From JBNKZU01 sp050301795 (GTDB lineage Bacteria > Pseudomonadota > Gammaproteobacteria > Thiohalomonadales > Thiohalomonadaceae): a stretch of 27,926 nt of DNA. The stretch covers positions 1 through 27,926 of the forward strand of contig JBNKZU010000042.1 in the NCBI GenBank assembly GCA_050301795.1. Reading direction: 5' to 3'. The translations under genes and the position numbers were made by a program. The notes under the pieces are model-generated. The model was not told the origin of the DNA. It made no database searches and saw only the letters and a program-made list of their open reading frames with translations. This document shows, piece by piece, positions 15,711 through 24,199 of the stretch; positions within the stretch are counted from its first letter, which is position 1; each line of letters opens with the position of its first letter.

Positions 15711-15745
15711 TTTTCAGGTAGCACTCGCAGAAATGCTACTGAAAA
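15711..15745. repeat. Inverted repeat between murI and the meta-pathway operon
   Basis: TTTTCAG-G-TAGCA (15711-15723) pairs with TGCTA-CTGAAAA (15734-15745): a 12-bp stem with one bulged G and a ten-base loop. On neither strand does a T-run follow the stem in the right place for a classical terminator. It could still end the operon transcript or lie in the murI leader, since it is about 35-65 bases before the murI start. Confidence 0.4.
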
Positions 15746-15838
15746 AATATGGATCAGACCAAAAGCATACTTTTACGAACACTTCTGGCACGGCCACCGG
15801 CAGGTGAGTAAATCTCAGTTACTGATTTGTTGTAGAAA

Positions 15839-16405
15839 CTAGCTCGCTTTATAGAGCCAGCTTTTCAGCAGTTGGGTTAAACGGGGCATAATCACATAGG
15901 TCATCAATATGACCTGTGTCGGGATTATCACCATCAATTTTTCCCAAAATGGAAAATCACGAATCACGGGCCCCAGAATCGTACTGATGCTTAACACCAG
16001 TGTGTATACAACGATGATCATCACAAACGCCATTTTGGCTCTTGATGGTACATGAGTCACCGGAATCGATGGCAGATCAAACCAGAACTCCAGACCGGTC
16101 ACCTTCTTTCGAGTCTCTTCACCCTCTACAAAAGATGAGACCTGATTCAGCCACTGAGCACGTTCTTCAGACTGCTCCCAGTTGTAGGCATTGGGGTAGT
16201 TATCAAAACGATAGATGATGACATACTCCCCCTTGGTCGCATCACTGGGGCGCAGGACATTGGTACCCATATGTCCGGGATATTTTGCTGCAACCAGAGA
16301 GATACCATGGATCCACTCTTCGTAAGCCTTCTCCATCCCTGGTTTGGTTTTACGAGAGACGCTGACGGTTATAGGACCATCATCACTATTCTGTTGTGCT
16401 GTCAT
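15839..16405 (-). CDS. ABM-domain protein with two C-terminal membrane segments
   Basis: A 188-residue protein. Residues about 10-105 look like an antibiotic-biosynthesis-monooxygenase (ABM, dimeric ferredoxin-like) domain: VSRKTKPGMEKAYEEWI and GEYVIIYRFDN. Two hydrophobic segments follow (about 125-147 and 155-174), so the ABM domain should be tethered to the inner membrane. Similar ABM-TM proteins are widespread and their function is not established. It is the last gene of the dmp-like operon, 28 bases after the tautomerase gene, with an AGGAAGAG ribosome-binding site. Its place suggests a link to catabolism of aromatic compounds, such as quinone or aldehyde handling, but that is inference from position only. 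Confidence 0.8.
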   Translation of the reverse strand: MTAQQNSDDGPITVSVSRKTKPGMEKAYEEWIHGISLVAAKYPGHMGTNVLRPSDATKGEYVIIYRFDNYPNAYNWEQSEERAQWLNQVSSFVEGEETRKKVTGLEFWFDLPSIPVTHVPSRAKMAFVMIIVVYTLVLSISTILGPVIRDFPFWEKLMVIIPTQVILMTYVIMPRLTQLLKSWLYKAS

Positions 16406-16433
16406 GGATTACTCTTCCTGTAACGACTCATGA

Positions 16434-16637
16434 TTAGTCTGGTGTTGATGCATCCAGCTTGGCTTTTGATACACCCCCGATGCTCCAGTCTTCAGCAGGA
16501 ACCTCATACAATACAACTCTTACCTGTGATAGGTTCACATCAAGATTTCTGGCGGCAGCCTCAGCGACTTCACGACAAAAGGCATCCTTCTTTTCCTGTG
16601 ATCTTCCTTTGATAATGGTTGCTTGAACTAGTGGCAT
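16434..16637 (-). CDS. dmpI: 4-oxalocrotonate tautomerase
   Basis: A 67-residue protein, 66 after removal of Met. It converts the enol to the keto form of 2-oxo-3-hexenedioate (4-oxalocrotonate) in the dehydrogenase branch of meta-cleavage. Counting from the exposed Pro-1, the catalytic residues fall where expected: P1, R11 and R39. W50 stands at the position of the usual active-site Phe50; an aromatic residue there is conservative. Members form hexamers of small subunits. It lies between the decarboxylase and the ABM gene in a tight operon. Confidence 0.93.
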   Translation of the reverse strand: MPLVQATIIKGRSQEKKDAFCREVAEAAARNLDVNLSQVRVVLYEVPAEDWSIGGVSKAKLDASTPD

Positions 16638-16660
16638 AGCGCTCTCCTGTTACTCAGTTT

Positions 16661-17452
16661 CTAAGCAAAACTGACGTTGATAGATCCCAAATCCTGATAA
16701 CGAACTGATACGAAATCTCCGGCTTCAACCGCAACCGCTGGAGTGATTCCCCCGGTCATGATGAAGGTGCCGGCAGGTATCACTTCACCACGCTCAGCCA
16801 ACATGTTTGCCAGCATGGCAACACTGGCAGCAGGGTGACCCAGCACTGCGGCACCTGCTCCCAATTCAACAACCTGTCCATTCTTCTCCATCACAACACC
16901 GAGTGACTTTAAGTCAACATCCTCAATACGCTTTAGATTACCACCGGTAACAAAACGTGCAGAAGAGGCGTTATCCGCAATGACCGATTTCAGGTCGAAG
17001 TTAAAATTCTCATAGCGTGAATCGATGATCTCAACCGCAGGCACGACGCTGGAAATCGCATCCAGCACATGGGCAATGGTGCAGCCAGGGCCAGAGAGTT
17101 CTTTATTGGTGATTACCGCAATCTCTGCTTCAACCTTGGGGTGGATCAGCTCACTGGTATTAATGGTGCCACCATCGGGTACGCTGAAGTAATCACACAA
17201 AAATGCATAGAGTGGGTTTTCAACACCCATTTGCGCCATCTTGGCATAAGAGGTCAGCCCCATCTTAAGCCCGACAATCTTTGTGCCACGCTCCTCTTTG
17301 CGACGACGGATTTCCCACTGGATATCGTAGGCGTCTTCCCAATCCATATCGGGATAATCGTTAGTAATCTTCTTTACGTCGTAAGCCTGTAATTCAGCAT
17401 TCTCAAGATGTTCTGCCAGCTCGGCAATCACTTTTTTATCTAAGGTGCTCAT
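16661..17452 (-). CDS. dmpH: 4-oxalocrotonate decarboxylase
   Basis: A 263-residue member of the hydratase/decarboxylase family (fumarylacetoacetase-like superfamily). It removes CO2 from the keto tautomer to give 2-oxopent-4-enoate, usually as a complex with the hydratase. Family features include VGLKMGLTSYAKMAQMGV, then IHPKVEAEIA with metal-binding acidic residues, and AVEIIDSRY. It is distinguished from its paralogue DmpE in the same operon by closer resemblance to DmpH/XylI in the MAQMG...PLYAFL segment. It begins three bases after the dmpG stop. Confidence 0.9.
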   Translation of the reverse strand: MSTLDKKVIAELAEHLENAELQAYDVKKITNDYPDMDWEDAYDIQWEIRRRKEERGTKIVGLKMGLTSYAKMAQMGVENPLYAFLCDYFSVPDGGTINTSELIHPKVEAEIAVITNKELSGPGCTIAHVLDAISSVVPAVEIIDSRYENFNFDLKSVIADNASSARFVTGGNLKRIEDVDLKSLGVVMEKNGQVVELGAGAAVLGHPAASVAMLANMLAERGEVIPAGTFIMTGGITPAVAVEAGDFVSVRYQDLGSINVSFA

Positions 17453-17455
17453 GTT

Positions 17456-18481
17456 TTAAACTCCAGTGCGTGACATTTCTAATGCCACATCTTCAATCAT
17501 ATCTTCCTGTCCACCGACCATACCGCGGCGCCCCAATTCAACCAGTAAATCCCGGCTGTCAACGCCATAGCGTGCCTGTGCCCGCTTTGCAAAAAGTAAA
17601 AATGAGGAGTAAACACCGGCATAACCGAGCGTTAATGCATCACGATCCACCCGAACCGGCTGATCCATCATCGGAACGATCAGGTCTTCGGCCACATCGG
17701 TGAGCTTGTAGAGGTCAACACCATGATCGATACCCATACGGCTACATACCGCAATAAATACCTCAAGTGGTGTGTTACCCGCACCAGCGCCCAGTCCGGC
17801 TGCTGATCCGTCAATTCGTGTTGCGCCAGCTTCGACTGCGGCGATGGAGTTTGCAATACTCATTCCAAGATTGTGATGACCATGAAAACCGAGTTCTGTC
17901 TCAGGTAACAGCGCATCACGAACCGCACTCAATCGATCCGTCACATCCTGAGGCAGCATATAGCCAGCAGAGTCGGTCACATAGATACAGTTGGCTCCGT
18001 AGCCTTCCATTAACTTGGCTTGCTTAACCAACCCTTCAGGATCGAGCATGTGAGACATCATCAGGAAACCGACAGTATCCAGACCCAGTTTGGCAGAGGC
18101 AGTGATATGTTGCTGAGAGACATCAGCTTCGGTGCAGTGGGTTGCAACGCGAATAGTGTCGACGCCACAGCCATGCGCCATGTTCAGCTCTTTAACCGTA
18201 CCGATACCCGGTAGTAATAGTGCAGAGATCTTGGCGTTTTTAACGTGTGGACGAACAGCGGTTAGATACTCTTCATCGGTATGCGCCGGAAAACCGTAGT
18301 TGACCGAAGCCCCGGCCAAACCATCACCATGGGTCACTTCAATCAATTGAACACCAGAGCGATCAAGTGCACTGGCGATGGAAATCATTTCATCGATAGA
18401 GATTCGATGACGCTTAGGGTGCATACCATCTCGTAGACACATGTCGTGGACGATAATTTTGCGGCCTTGTAAGTCGTTCAT
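17456..18481 (-). CDS. dmpG: 4-hydroxy-2-oxovalerate aldolase
   Basis: A 341-residue HMGL-like TIM-barrel aldolase that splits 4-hydroxy-2-oxovalerate into pyruvate and acetaldehyde. Catalytic and metal residues match DmpG numbering: R17 and D18 and H21 in CLRDGMH, and H200 and H202 in FHGHHN. It works as a channelling complex with the acylating acetaldehyde dehydrogenase encoded directly upstream, so toxic acetaldehyde is not released. The gap to dmpF is 16 bases. Confidence 0.96.
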   Translation of the reverse strand: MNDLQGRKIIVHDMCLRDGMHPKRHRISIDEMISIASALDRSGVQLIEVTHGDGLAGASVNYGFPAHTDEEYLTAVRPHVKNAKISALLLPGIGTVKELNMAHGCGVDTIRVATHCTEADVSQQHITASAKLGLDTVGFLMMSHMLDPEGLVKQAKLMEGYGANCIYVTDSAGYMLPQDVTDRLSAVRDALLPETELGFHGHHNLGMSIANSIAAVEAGATRIDGSAAGLGAGAGNTPLEVFIAVCSRMGIDHGVDLYKLTDVAEDLIVPMMDQPVRVDRDALTLGYAGVYSSFLLFAKRAQARYGVDSRDLLVELGRRGMVGGQEDMIEDVALEMSRTGV

Positions 18482-18497
18482 GTGAATTCTCCGTTAA

Positions 18498-19418
18498 TTA
18501 ACCGACAGCAGATGCGTCGTTGGTTTCAAGTGTGATCGTGCCGTTGGAAATCTCTTCGGCAAACATTTCAGCAGTGCGTAGTGCGGCGGCAGTCATAATA
18601 TCCAGATTACCGGCATACTTGGGCAGGTAGTCACCGAGCCCTTCAACCTCCATGAACACCGATACGCGGTTGCCATCAAAAATAGGCCCGTTCTTGAGCT
18701 TGTATCCAGGCACATATTTTTGTACTTCGGTGATCATCTGATTAATCGACTCGATGATCTCATCCTGCTTCGGCTCCTCTTCAGTGAGGCAATGTATGGT
18801 GTCACGCATCATTAATGGCGGCTCAGCAGGGTTTAGAATAATGATGGCCTTGCCCTTTTTCGCACCACCGACCTTTTCAACAGCACCAGCAGTGGTTTGG
18901 GTAAATTCATCAATATTTTTACGTGTACCAGGGCCTGCTGATTTAGATGAGACCGTGGCAACGATCTCGCCATATTCAACGGCCTGGACACGGGAGATAG
19001 CAGCTACAATGGGAATCGTCGCCTGTCCACCACAGGTCACCATGTTCACATTCATTTCGCGTTTACCGATATGATCCTTTAGATTGACTGGCGGCACACA
19101 GAACGGGCCAATCGCTGCCGGTGTCAGGTCGATCATCATCGCGCCTTGCTCCTGAACCTTGCGGCTGTTCTCTGCATGAACATAGGCAGAGGTCGCATCG
19201 AATACCACTTGAATATTATCTTCACGCATATGTGGAACCAGGCCATCCACACCTTCATGGGTGGTTTTGATGCCCATCGCTTTAGCGCGTTCCAAACCCT
19301 CAGAATCCGGGTTTATGCCCACCATCCACACAGGTTCAATCCACTCACTGCGCTGGGCTTTGTATAAAAGGTCAGTACCGATATTCCCCGGGCCAACAAT
19401 TGCACAACGTATTTTCAT
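18498..19418 (-). CDS. dmpF: Acetaldehyde dehydrogenase (acylating)
   Basis: A 306-residue NAD-dependent enzyme making acetyl-CoA from acetaldehyde and CoA. The Rossmann motif IVGPGNIGTDL is at 7-17 and the catalytic cysteine in VTCGGQAT (C129; C132 in DmpF). The SKSAGPGTRKNIDEFT stretch is characteristic. It partners DmpG. A 29-base gap separates it from dmpE upstream, with AGGAGAAA-type Shine-Dalgarno sequence before the ATG. Confidence 0.96.
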   Translation of the reverse strand: MKIRCAIVGPGNIGTDLLYKAQRSEWIEPVWMVGINPDSEGLERAKAMGIKTTHEGVDGLVPHMREDNIQVVFDATSAYVHAENSRKVQEQGAMMIDLTPAAIGPFCVPPVNLKDHIGKREMNVNMVTCGGQATIPIVAAISRVQAVEYGEIVATVSSKSAGPGTRKNIDEFTQTTAGAVEKVGGAKKGKAIIILNPAEPPLMMRDTIHCLTEEEPKQDEIIESINQMITEVQKYVPGYKLKNGPIFDGNRVSVFMEVEGLGDYLPKYAGNLDIMTAAALRTAEMFAEEISNGTITLETNDASAVG

Positions 19419-19447
19419 TTTATTTCTCCAAATCTTAATCGGTGCGG

Positions 19448-20242
19448 TTACACAAAACGAACCGCTGTGCGCCCAAGCCCACCAATCGTTACCGTCATAA
19501 AGTCACCTGGCTTTACGGGCTGTAGTGGAACAAGGGAGCCGGAAAGAATTACTTCGCCGGCCTTTAACGGGGTGCCGAGTCTACCCAGCGTATTTGCCAG
19601 CCAGACCATACAACTCACCGGAGATGCGCCAAGCGCTGCGGCTCCGGCTCCGGTCGAGGCGAGCTTGCCATTGAGTTCTAAAACCATGCCACAGGTCGAA
19701 AGATCGAGTGACCGCGGGCTGATAGCATCCTGTCCTAAAAGAAAGTAGCCGCATGAGGCATTGTCGGCGACGGTATCCTGAATCTTGATCTTCCAGTCGC
19801 GGATACGCGAATCGACAATCTCAAAACAGGGCACTATAAAATCGGTGGCCTGCAATACATCAGTTGCACTTATGCCGGGGCCGATTAAATCTTTTTTCAA
19901 CACAAAGGCGATCTCGCCTTCCGCTCTTGGCTGAATCATTTTGTCGGTGATCGAAAGGGGCTCACCCTCTTCTGCCACCATCGCATCGGTTAAATAGCCA
20001 AAATCGGGTTGATGTACACCCAGCATGTTTTGCACCGCTTTACTGGTGACACCAATCTTTTTACCGATAACCTTCTCGCCATCAAGATCGATACGTTTTT
20101 GCAATAGTTTCGAAGACACCGCATAGGCATCTTCAATCGTCATATCCGGCTGCTTATCTGTTAGCGGATCGAGCATTGTCTGATTGCGTAATGCATCATA
20201 TAAATCGTCTGCAAAACCCTGTATTTGCGTCTCATTCAGCAT
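19448..20242 (-). CDS. dmpE: 2-oxopent-4-enoate hydratase
   Basis: A 264-residue hydratase converting 2-oxopent-4-enoate to 4-hydroxy-2-oxovalerate. It shows the family core VIGKKIGVTSKAVQNMLGV, the metal-site segment PRAEGEIAFVL and FEIVDSRIRDWKI, and the C-terminal SLVPLQPVKPGD. It is a paralogue of dmpH in the same operon, and the two products usually act together. It begins 12 bases after the dehydrogenase gene. Confidence 0.94.
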   Translation of the reverse strand: MLNETQIQGFADDLYDALRNQTMLDPLTDKQPDMTIEDAYAVSSKLLQKRIDLDGEKVIGKKIGVTSKAVQNMLGVHQPDFGYLTDAMVAEEGEPLSITDKMIQPRAEGEIAFVLKKDLIGPGISATDVLQATDFIVPCFEIVDSRIRDWKIKIQDTVADNASCGYFLLGQDAISPRSLDLSTCGMVLELNGKLASTGAGAAALGASPVSCMVWLANTLGRLGTPLKAGEVILSGSLVPLQPVKPGDFMTVTIGGLGRTAVRFV

Positions 20243-20254
20243 GGTGATTTCCTA

Positions 20255-21715
20255 TTAAAGTTTGATACAGATGTTTTTTAACTCGGTATAAAATTCCATC
20301 GAATGCACACCACCTTCGCGTCCGATCCCAGAATTTTTCATACCGCCAAATGGCGTTCTTAAATCGCGCAGGAACCAGGAGTTAACCCAGACAATACCGG
20401 CATCAATTTGACCAGCAACGCGATGTGCTCTGCCCAGATTTTCAGTCCATACCGCAGCCGCCAAACCATATTCAGTATCGTTAGCCAGCTTGATCGCCTC
20501 CTCTTCGGTATCGAAAGGGGCGATATGACAGCAGGGGCCGAAGATCTCTTCTTTTATAATGGGCGAGTCTTCGGGCAGGTCTGTCCAGATCGTTGGCTCT
20601 ACCCAGCAGCCATCCTTTAAGGCGTCAGGCATTGCCGGAGTCCCGCCGCCAGAGACAACGGTGGCGCCTAAATCTTTTGCTTTTTGATAATAGGAGAGTA
20701 CTTTTTCCTGATGCTCTTTACTGATGAGTGGGCCCATGGAGGTACACTCATCATCCCATGCGCCAAGGTGCATCGATTCAGCACTCTGTTTGAGGCGGTT
20801 TACAAACTCATTAAAGATAGGGCGTTGGACATAGACTCTTTCTGTACCCAGACAAACCTGACCACAGTTGGCAAACACTGAGCGCATCGTGCCCTCGATC
20901 GCCTTATCCATATCACAGTCATCAAAAATGACCGCAGGGTTTTTACCACCCAATTCAAATGAGACGTGGCGAATATAGTCGGCACTGTTTTTAATAATGG
21001 CGGCACCAGTACGGGTTTCACCGGTAAAGGTAATTCCATCGACATCAGGATGACCGGTTAGATAGGAGCCAGCCGATTCAGGACCAAAGCCATGAACCAC
21101 ATTAAATACACCTTTTGGTACACCGGCTTCTGCCATCACTTCGCCTAATAAAGTGGTGGTTCGTGGTGTCTCTTCAGAAGGCTTAACAATAACAGTATTG
21201 CCACAGGCCAAAGCCGGGCCTACCTTCCAGGTCATCAACAATAAGGGCAGATTCCAGGGGCTGATCACGGCGATAACGCCTTTGGGTTTACGCTGTGAGT
21301 AGTTGATTGCGCCTTTTCCATCAGGCGTATCCAGCATAAAACTTTCGGTAGGGACATTTTTGACCAGATCGGCAAACACCTTGAAGTTCGCTGCGCCTCT
21401 TGGAATATCGATATGAGAGGCCAACGATTTCGGCTTACCGGTATCCAGACATTCGGCTTCCAGAAACTCATCAAATCGAGCGTTGATACCATCAGCCACC
21501 TTATGCAATAAGGCCATTCTTTGTTCGGTGGTTAGATAACCCCAGGGGCCTCGCAGTGCCTCCTTAGCTGCCTGAACAGCCTGGTTGACCTCTGCTTCTC
21601 CAGCTTCATGGACAATGCCAATCTGCTCATTGGTCGCTGGGTTGATGTTGGCAAATGTCTTACCGGATGCTGATCCGACATATTCACCATTAATAAAATG
21701 TTTAATTTCCTTCAT
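20255..21715 (-). CDS. dmpC: 2-hydroxymuconic semialdehyde dehydrogenase
   Basis: An aldehyde dehydrogenase of about 486 residues, first gene of the second meta-pathway unit. It oxidises the ring-cleavage product 2-hydroxymuconate semialdehyde to 4-oxalocrotonate with NAD. Active-site elements are PWNLP, FELGGKNP and NCGQVCLGTE with the nucleophilic cysteine. I prefer the ATG at 21715, which gives the family's usual MKEIKHFINGEYV start; an ATG at 21724 adds three residues and is equally readable. With no dmpD hydrolase in the window, all flux from the ring-cleavage product would pass through this enzyme. Confidence 0.94.
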   Translation of the reverse strand: MKEIKHFINGEYVGSASGKTFANINPATNEQIGIVHEAGEAEVNQAVQAAKEALRGPWGYLTTEQRMALLHKVADGINARFDEFLEAECLDTGKPKSLASHIDIPRGAANFKVFADLVKNVPTESFMLDTPDGKGAINYSQRKPKGVIAVISPWNLPLLLMTWKVGPALACGNTVIVKPSEETPRTTTLLGEVMAEAGVPKGVFNVVHGFGPESAGSYLTGHPDVDGITFTGETRTGAAIIKNSADYIRHVSFELGGKNPAVIFDDCDMDKAIEGTMRSVFANCGQVCLGTERVYVQRPIFNEFVNRLKQSAESMHLGAWDDECTSMGPLISKEHQEKVLSYYQKAKDLGATVVSGGGTPAMPDALKDGCWVEPTIWTDLPEDSPIIKEEIFGPCCHIAPFDTEEEAIKLANDTEYGLAAAVWTENLGRAHRVAGQIDAGIVWVNSWFLRDLRTPFGGMKNSGIGREGGVHSMEFYTELKNICIKL

Positions 21716-21724
21716 GCGTACCAT

Positions 21725-21943
21725 CTCATATTGTTAACTATCACAAGGCGATGGTTCACCCAACACCCTCAATGATTAGCAAAATAATCGCTAAATTATG
21801 AAAATATATATATTAATAGGTTACTCGTTTTTTATATATATACAAGTATTTTGTCGATATTTATGCGTTTATCAATAAAACTCGAAAAACCATTAATTCT
21901 CTTGGTATACTGCGAAAAAGGAACTAACTGAGATAACAGCGCC
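21725..21943. promoter_or_regulatory. Divergent promoter region between dmpC and the GntR gene
   Basis: A 219-base, very AT-rich gap with long TATATA runs (21803-21813 and 21834-21842) that should bend or melt easily. It must hold the promoters of dmpC (minus) and gntR (plus). TATACT (21907-21912) is a good -10 for gntR without a matching -35. On the minus strand TTGGGTGAACCATCGCC has the GG-N10-GC spacing of a sigma54 promoter but matches poorly elsewhere. No clear GntR operator was identified. Confidence 0.35.
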
Positions 21944-22663
21944 ATGATCAGCACACCACAAACAGAGATAGCACCCAGAACCTTGACTGATTCGGTCTAT
22001 CATCGAATCCGGGAAGACATCATTCAGGGAAAACATGCCCCTGAGAGCAAGCTAAAAATCGAAGAGCTCAAGAAGATCTATAGTGTTGGTGCCACACCCA
22101 TCCGCGAAGCCCTGAGTCGGCTTAGTTCTGATGGTTTTGTCATTACCGAAGGCCAGCGAGGGTTTAAGTCAGCCCCGATCTCGATTAAAGACCTTCAGGA
22201 TGTCACCGATCTTAGAGTGATGCTGGAATCTAAAGCGTTGAAAAAGAGCATCGAACAGGGGGATGATCACTGGGAATCCCGGGTTGTTGCCGCCTTTTAT
22301 CAACTCACCAAAGCTGAGAACAACAAAAGCGCAGACAATCTCGAAATATGGGAACAACGCAACAAAGAGTTTCATGAGGCGCTCATCTCTGCCTGCTCAT
22401 CGGACTGGCTAATCAGGTTTTATCGTGTGCTTTATGATCAGCATAAACGCTATCGAAATATATCTATTACCTCCTCAAGCAAGAACAATGAGGGACGAGA
22501 TCTACATGCAGAGCATCAACGAATCTATGATGCGGCGATCTCAAGAGATGTTGAAGCTGCGTGTGCCGAGTCTGAAGAGCACATTAGAAAAACCGCGGTC
22601 GTCTCTCTTAAGGTGCTTGAAGAGCGGATGAAAACCAAATCCTCCAAAAAGAGCAAAGCTTAA
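21944..22663 (+). CDS. GntR-family (FadR/FCD) transcription regulator
   Basis: A 239-residue regulator with an N-terminal winged helix (about 12-78; LTDSVYHRIREDII, TPIREALSRLSSDGFV) and a C-terminal all-helical FCD ligand domain (about 85-220). The FCD metal-binding histidines appear in KEFHEAL, AEHQRI and EEHIRK. Such proteins usually repress adjacent catabolic genes until a pathway acid binds. It is divergent from dmpC and convergent with the C23O unit, so it most likely controls the downstream operon. The lysine-rich tail (MKTKSSKKSKA) is unusual but short. Confidence 0.9.
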   Translation: MISTPQTEIAPRTLTDSVYHRIREDIIQGKHAPESKLKIEELKKIYSVGATPIREALSRLSSDGFVITEGQRGFKSAPISIKDLQDVTDLRVMLESKALKKSIEQGDDHWESRVVAAFYQLTKAENNKSADNLEIWEQRNKEFHEALISACSSDWLIRFYRVLYDQHKRYRNISITSSSKNNEGRDLHAEHQRIYDAAISRDVEAACAESEEHIRKTAVVSLKVLEERMKTKSSKKSKA

Positions 22664-22690
22664 ACCGCTACTTTTTTTACGACATTCAAA

Positions 22691-22727
22691 TAAAAATGCC
22701 GGAGGAGTTTTACCTCCTCCAGCATTT
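22691..22727 (-). terminator. Terminator of the ferredoxin-C23O unit (between convergent genes)
   Basis: AAATGC-C-GGAGGAG (22694-22707) pairs with CTCCTCC-A-GCATTT (22714-22727), with one mismatch and loop TTTTAC. On the minus strand the stem runs into TTTTTATTT, a proper intrinsic terminator 20 bases after the GlcG-like gene. On the plus strand it lies 30 bases after gntR but the T-run is weak. Confidence 0.8.
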
Positions 22728-22747
22728 GTGATCACGATCAACAGGCT

Positions 22748-23167
22748 TTAGGCTAACGCTTGTAAGCCGGCTCTTGCACACACTTCATCTTGCTCTTCAC
22801 TTCCGCCAGAAACCCCGATAGCAGCGACGATTTCACCGTCGATCTCTATAGGGAAGCCGCCGCCAAAAATGACGAGACGATCACGATGAACAATCCCTTC
22901 TCTTAATACCTGACTCTCTTCAAGAATCCCCATCCACTCACCCGTCGGAAAACCAAAACCAACAGAGGTGTAGGCCTTATCGATAGCGATATCAATAGAG
23001 TGTAAAAAGGCACCATTCATGCGCTGAAATGCAAGCAGATTGCCGCCGCGGTCAACCACGGCAGCATTGATCTTTATCCCCAGTTCATCAGCCTTTTGAA
23101 CAGCGGCTGCAACAACAGAAGCAGCCGCTTGCCAATGCAACTGAAGCTCGCTGATTACTGCGGCCAT
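22748..23167 (-). CDS. GlcG/HbpS-like (DUF336) protein
   Basis: A 139-residue protein of the GlcG/HbpS family (PF03928 type): AAVQKADELGIKINAAVVDR, GGNLLAFQRM, the central KAYTSVGFG and a C-terminal IGVSGGSEEQDEVCA. Some members bind haem or act in glycolate operons; the biochemical role in aromatic catabolism is unknown. Such genes recur in meta-cleavage operons next to catechol dioxygenases. Its ATG overlaps the C23O stop by one base (TAATG), so the two are translationally coupled. Confidence 0.88.
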   Translation of the reverse strand: MAAVISELQLHWQAAASVVAAAVQKADELGIKINAAVVDRGGNLLAFQRMNGAFLHSIDIAIDKAYTSVGFGFPTGEWMGILEESQVLREGIVHRDRLVIFGGGFPIEIDGEIVAAIGVSGGSEEQDEVCARAGLQALA

Positions 23168-24093
23168 TAGGTCACAACACTCAGGAATGCATCGTTGAGT
23201 ACACGGTCATGGTAGAAGATACCTTTACCAACCTGGCCGTAGTCCCAAATCCGTAGAGGATGATCAGGATAGGCAGCATAACCACCACAATAAACCTCAT
23301 TACGATTACCTGATGGGTCAAAGAAGTAGATGGTTTGACCACGAGTGATACCGTGACGGGTGGGGCCGATATCCAAAGAGACATCATTCATAGAGATAAT
23401 ATCTGCGGCTTGTCCTACCTCGTTCCAGTCATTTAACAGGAACGCAGCATGGTGGAGTTTGCCTGGTTCTGCATACTCTACAAAGGCGATGTCATGTGCT
23501 TTCATACCACAGGTTAACCATGTGGCGAGTGAATCTTCACCCTCTGGCATGTTAACGCGCTCAGGCTCGTAGAAGCCCAGAACATCAATCATGAACTCTC
23601 TTGCTTTACCAAGATTAGGGCCATAACAAAGCAGATGGTCAAAACGACTCGCGCCCATACCATGAGGACGCTTAGGATAGATATCAGGATTCTTGACTCC
23701 TGGATTATCTTCTGATGATTCAACATCGTGATAAAGTTCGATTCGGTGACCCGTAGGAAGCGTAAATCCGATACGGCGACCAAAGCCAGGTTGCTCGCCT
23801 GCTGCGACGTGATCAACCTCTAAACCCCACTCAACGATCTTTGGTTCGATATCTGTCAGATACTGGTCACTGTCTACTTTAAAAGCAACAAAATCCATAC
23901 CGGCAGTATCGGCTGGTTTCAATACAACACTGTGATGATCAAACTCATCCCAGCCTTTGAAATAGACTCTGCCGTCGCCGCCTTTGCATACAATATTTAA
24001 TCCAAGAATGTTTTGGTAATGGTTGATTGCCTCATCCATATCCAATACACGTAGCTGGATTAGTCCGGGTCGTAAAACACCTTTTAGCGCCAT
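23167..24093 (-). CDS. dmpB: Catechol 2,3-dioxygenase
   Basis: A 308-residue extradiol dioxygenase that opens the catechol ring next to the diol, giving 2-hydroxymuconate semialdehyde. Fe(II) ligands fall at H153, H214 and E266 (XylE: H153, H214, E265). Second-shell H200, H247 and Y256 are one position beyond XylE's H199, H246 and Y255. Two glyoxalase-fold repeats make up the chain. The ATG at 24093 has an AGAGGAG ribosome-binding site six bases upstream; a TTG at 24099 is unlikely. It follows the ferredoxin gene that maintains it and is coupled to the GlcG-like gene. Confidence 0.95.
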   Translation of the reverse strand: MALKGVLRPGLIQLRVLDMDEAINHYQNILGLNIVCKGGDGRVYFKGWDEFDHHSVVLKPADTAGMDFVAFKVDSDQYLTDIEPKIVEWGLEVDHVAAGEQPGFGRRIGFTLPTGHRIELYHDVESSEDNPGVKNPDIYPKRPHGMGASRFDHLLCYGPNLGKAREFMIDVLGFYEPERVNMPEGEDSLATWLTCGMKAHDIAFVEYAEPGKLHHAAFLLNDWNEVGQAADIISMNDVSLDIGPTRHGITRGQTIYFFDPSGNRNEVYCGGYAAYPDHPLRIWDYGQVGKGIFYHDRVLNDAFLSVVT

Positions 24094-24199
24094 TTTCAAC
24101 TCCTCTGTTTATGAATAAAAGTTACTTTTACAGACGTAACCTTGTGATTAATCTTTTCTTGTATAAGAACTTTGGGACAGAAAGAATGAGATAGGCAGC

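Noticed and set aside
21738..21757. Possible sigma54 promoter for dmpC (TTGGGTGAACCATCGCC on the minus strand)
   Set aside because: It has the GG-N10-GC spacing but poor agreement at the other consensus positions; mentioned only within the intergenic entry.
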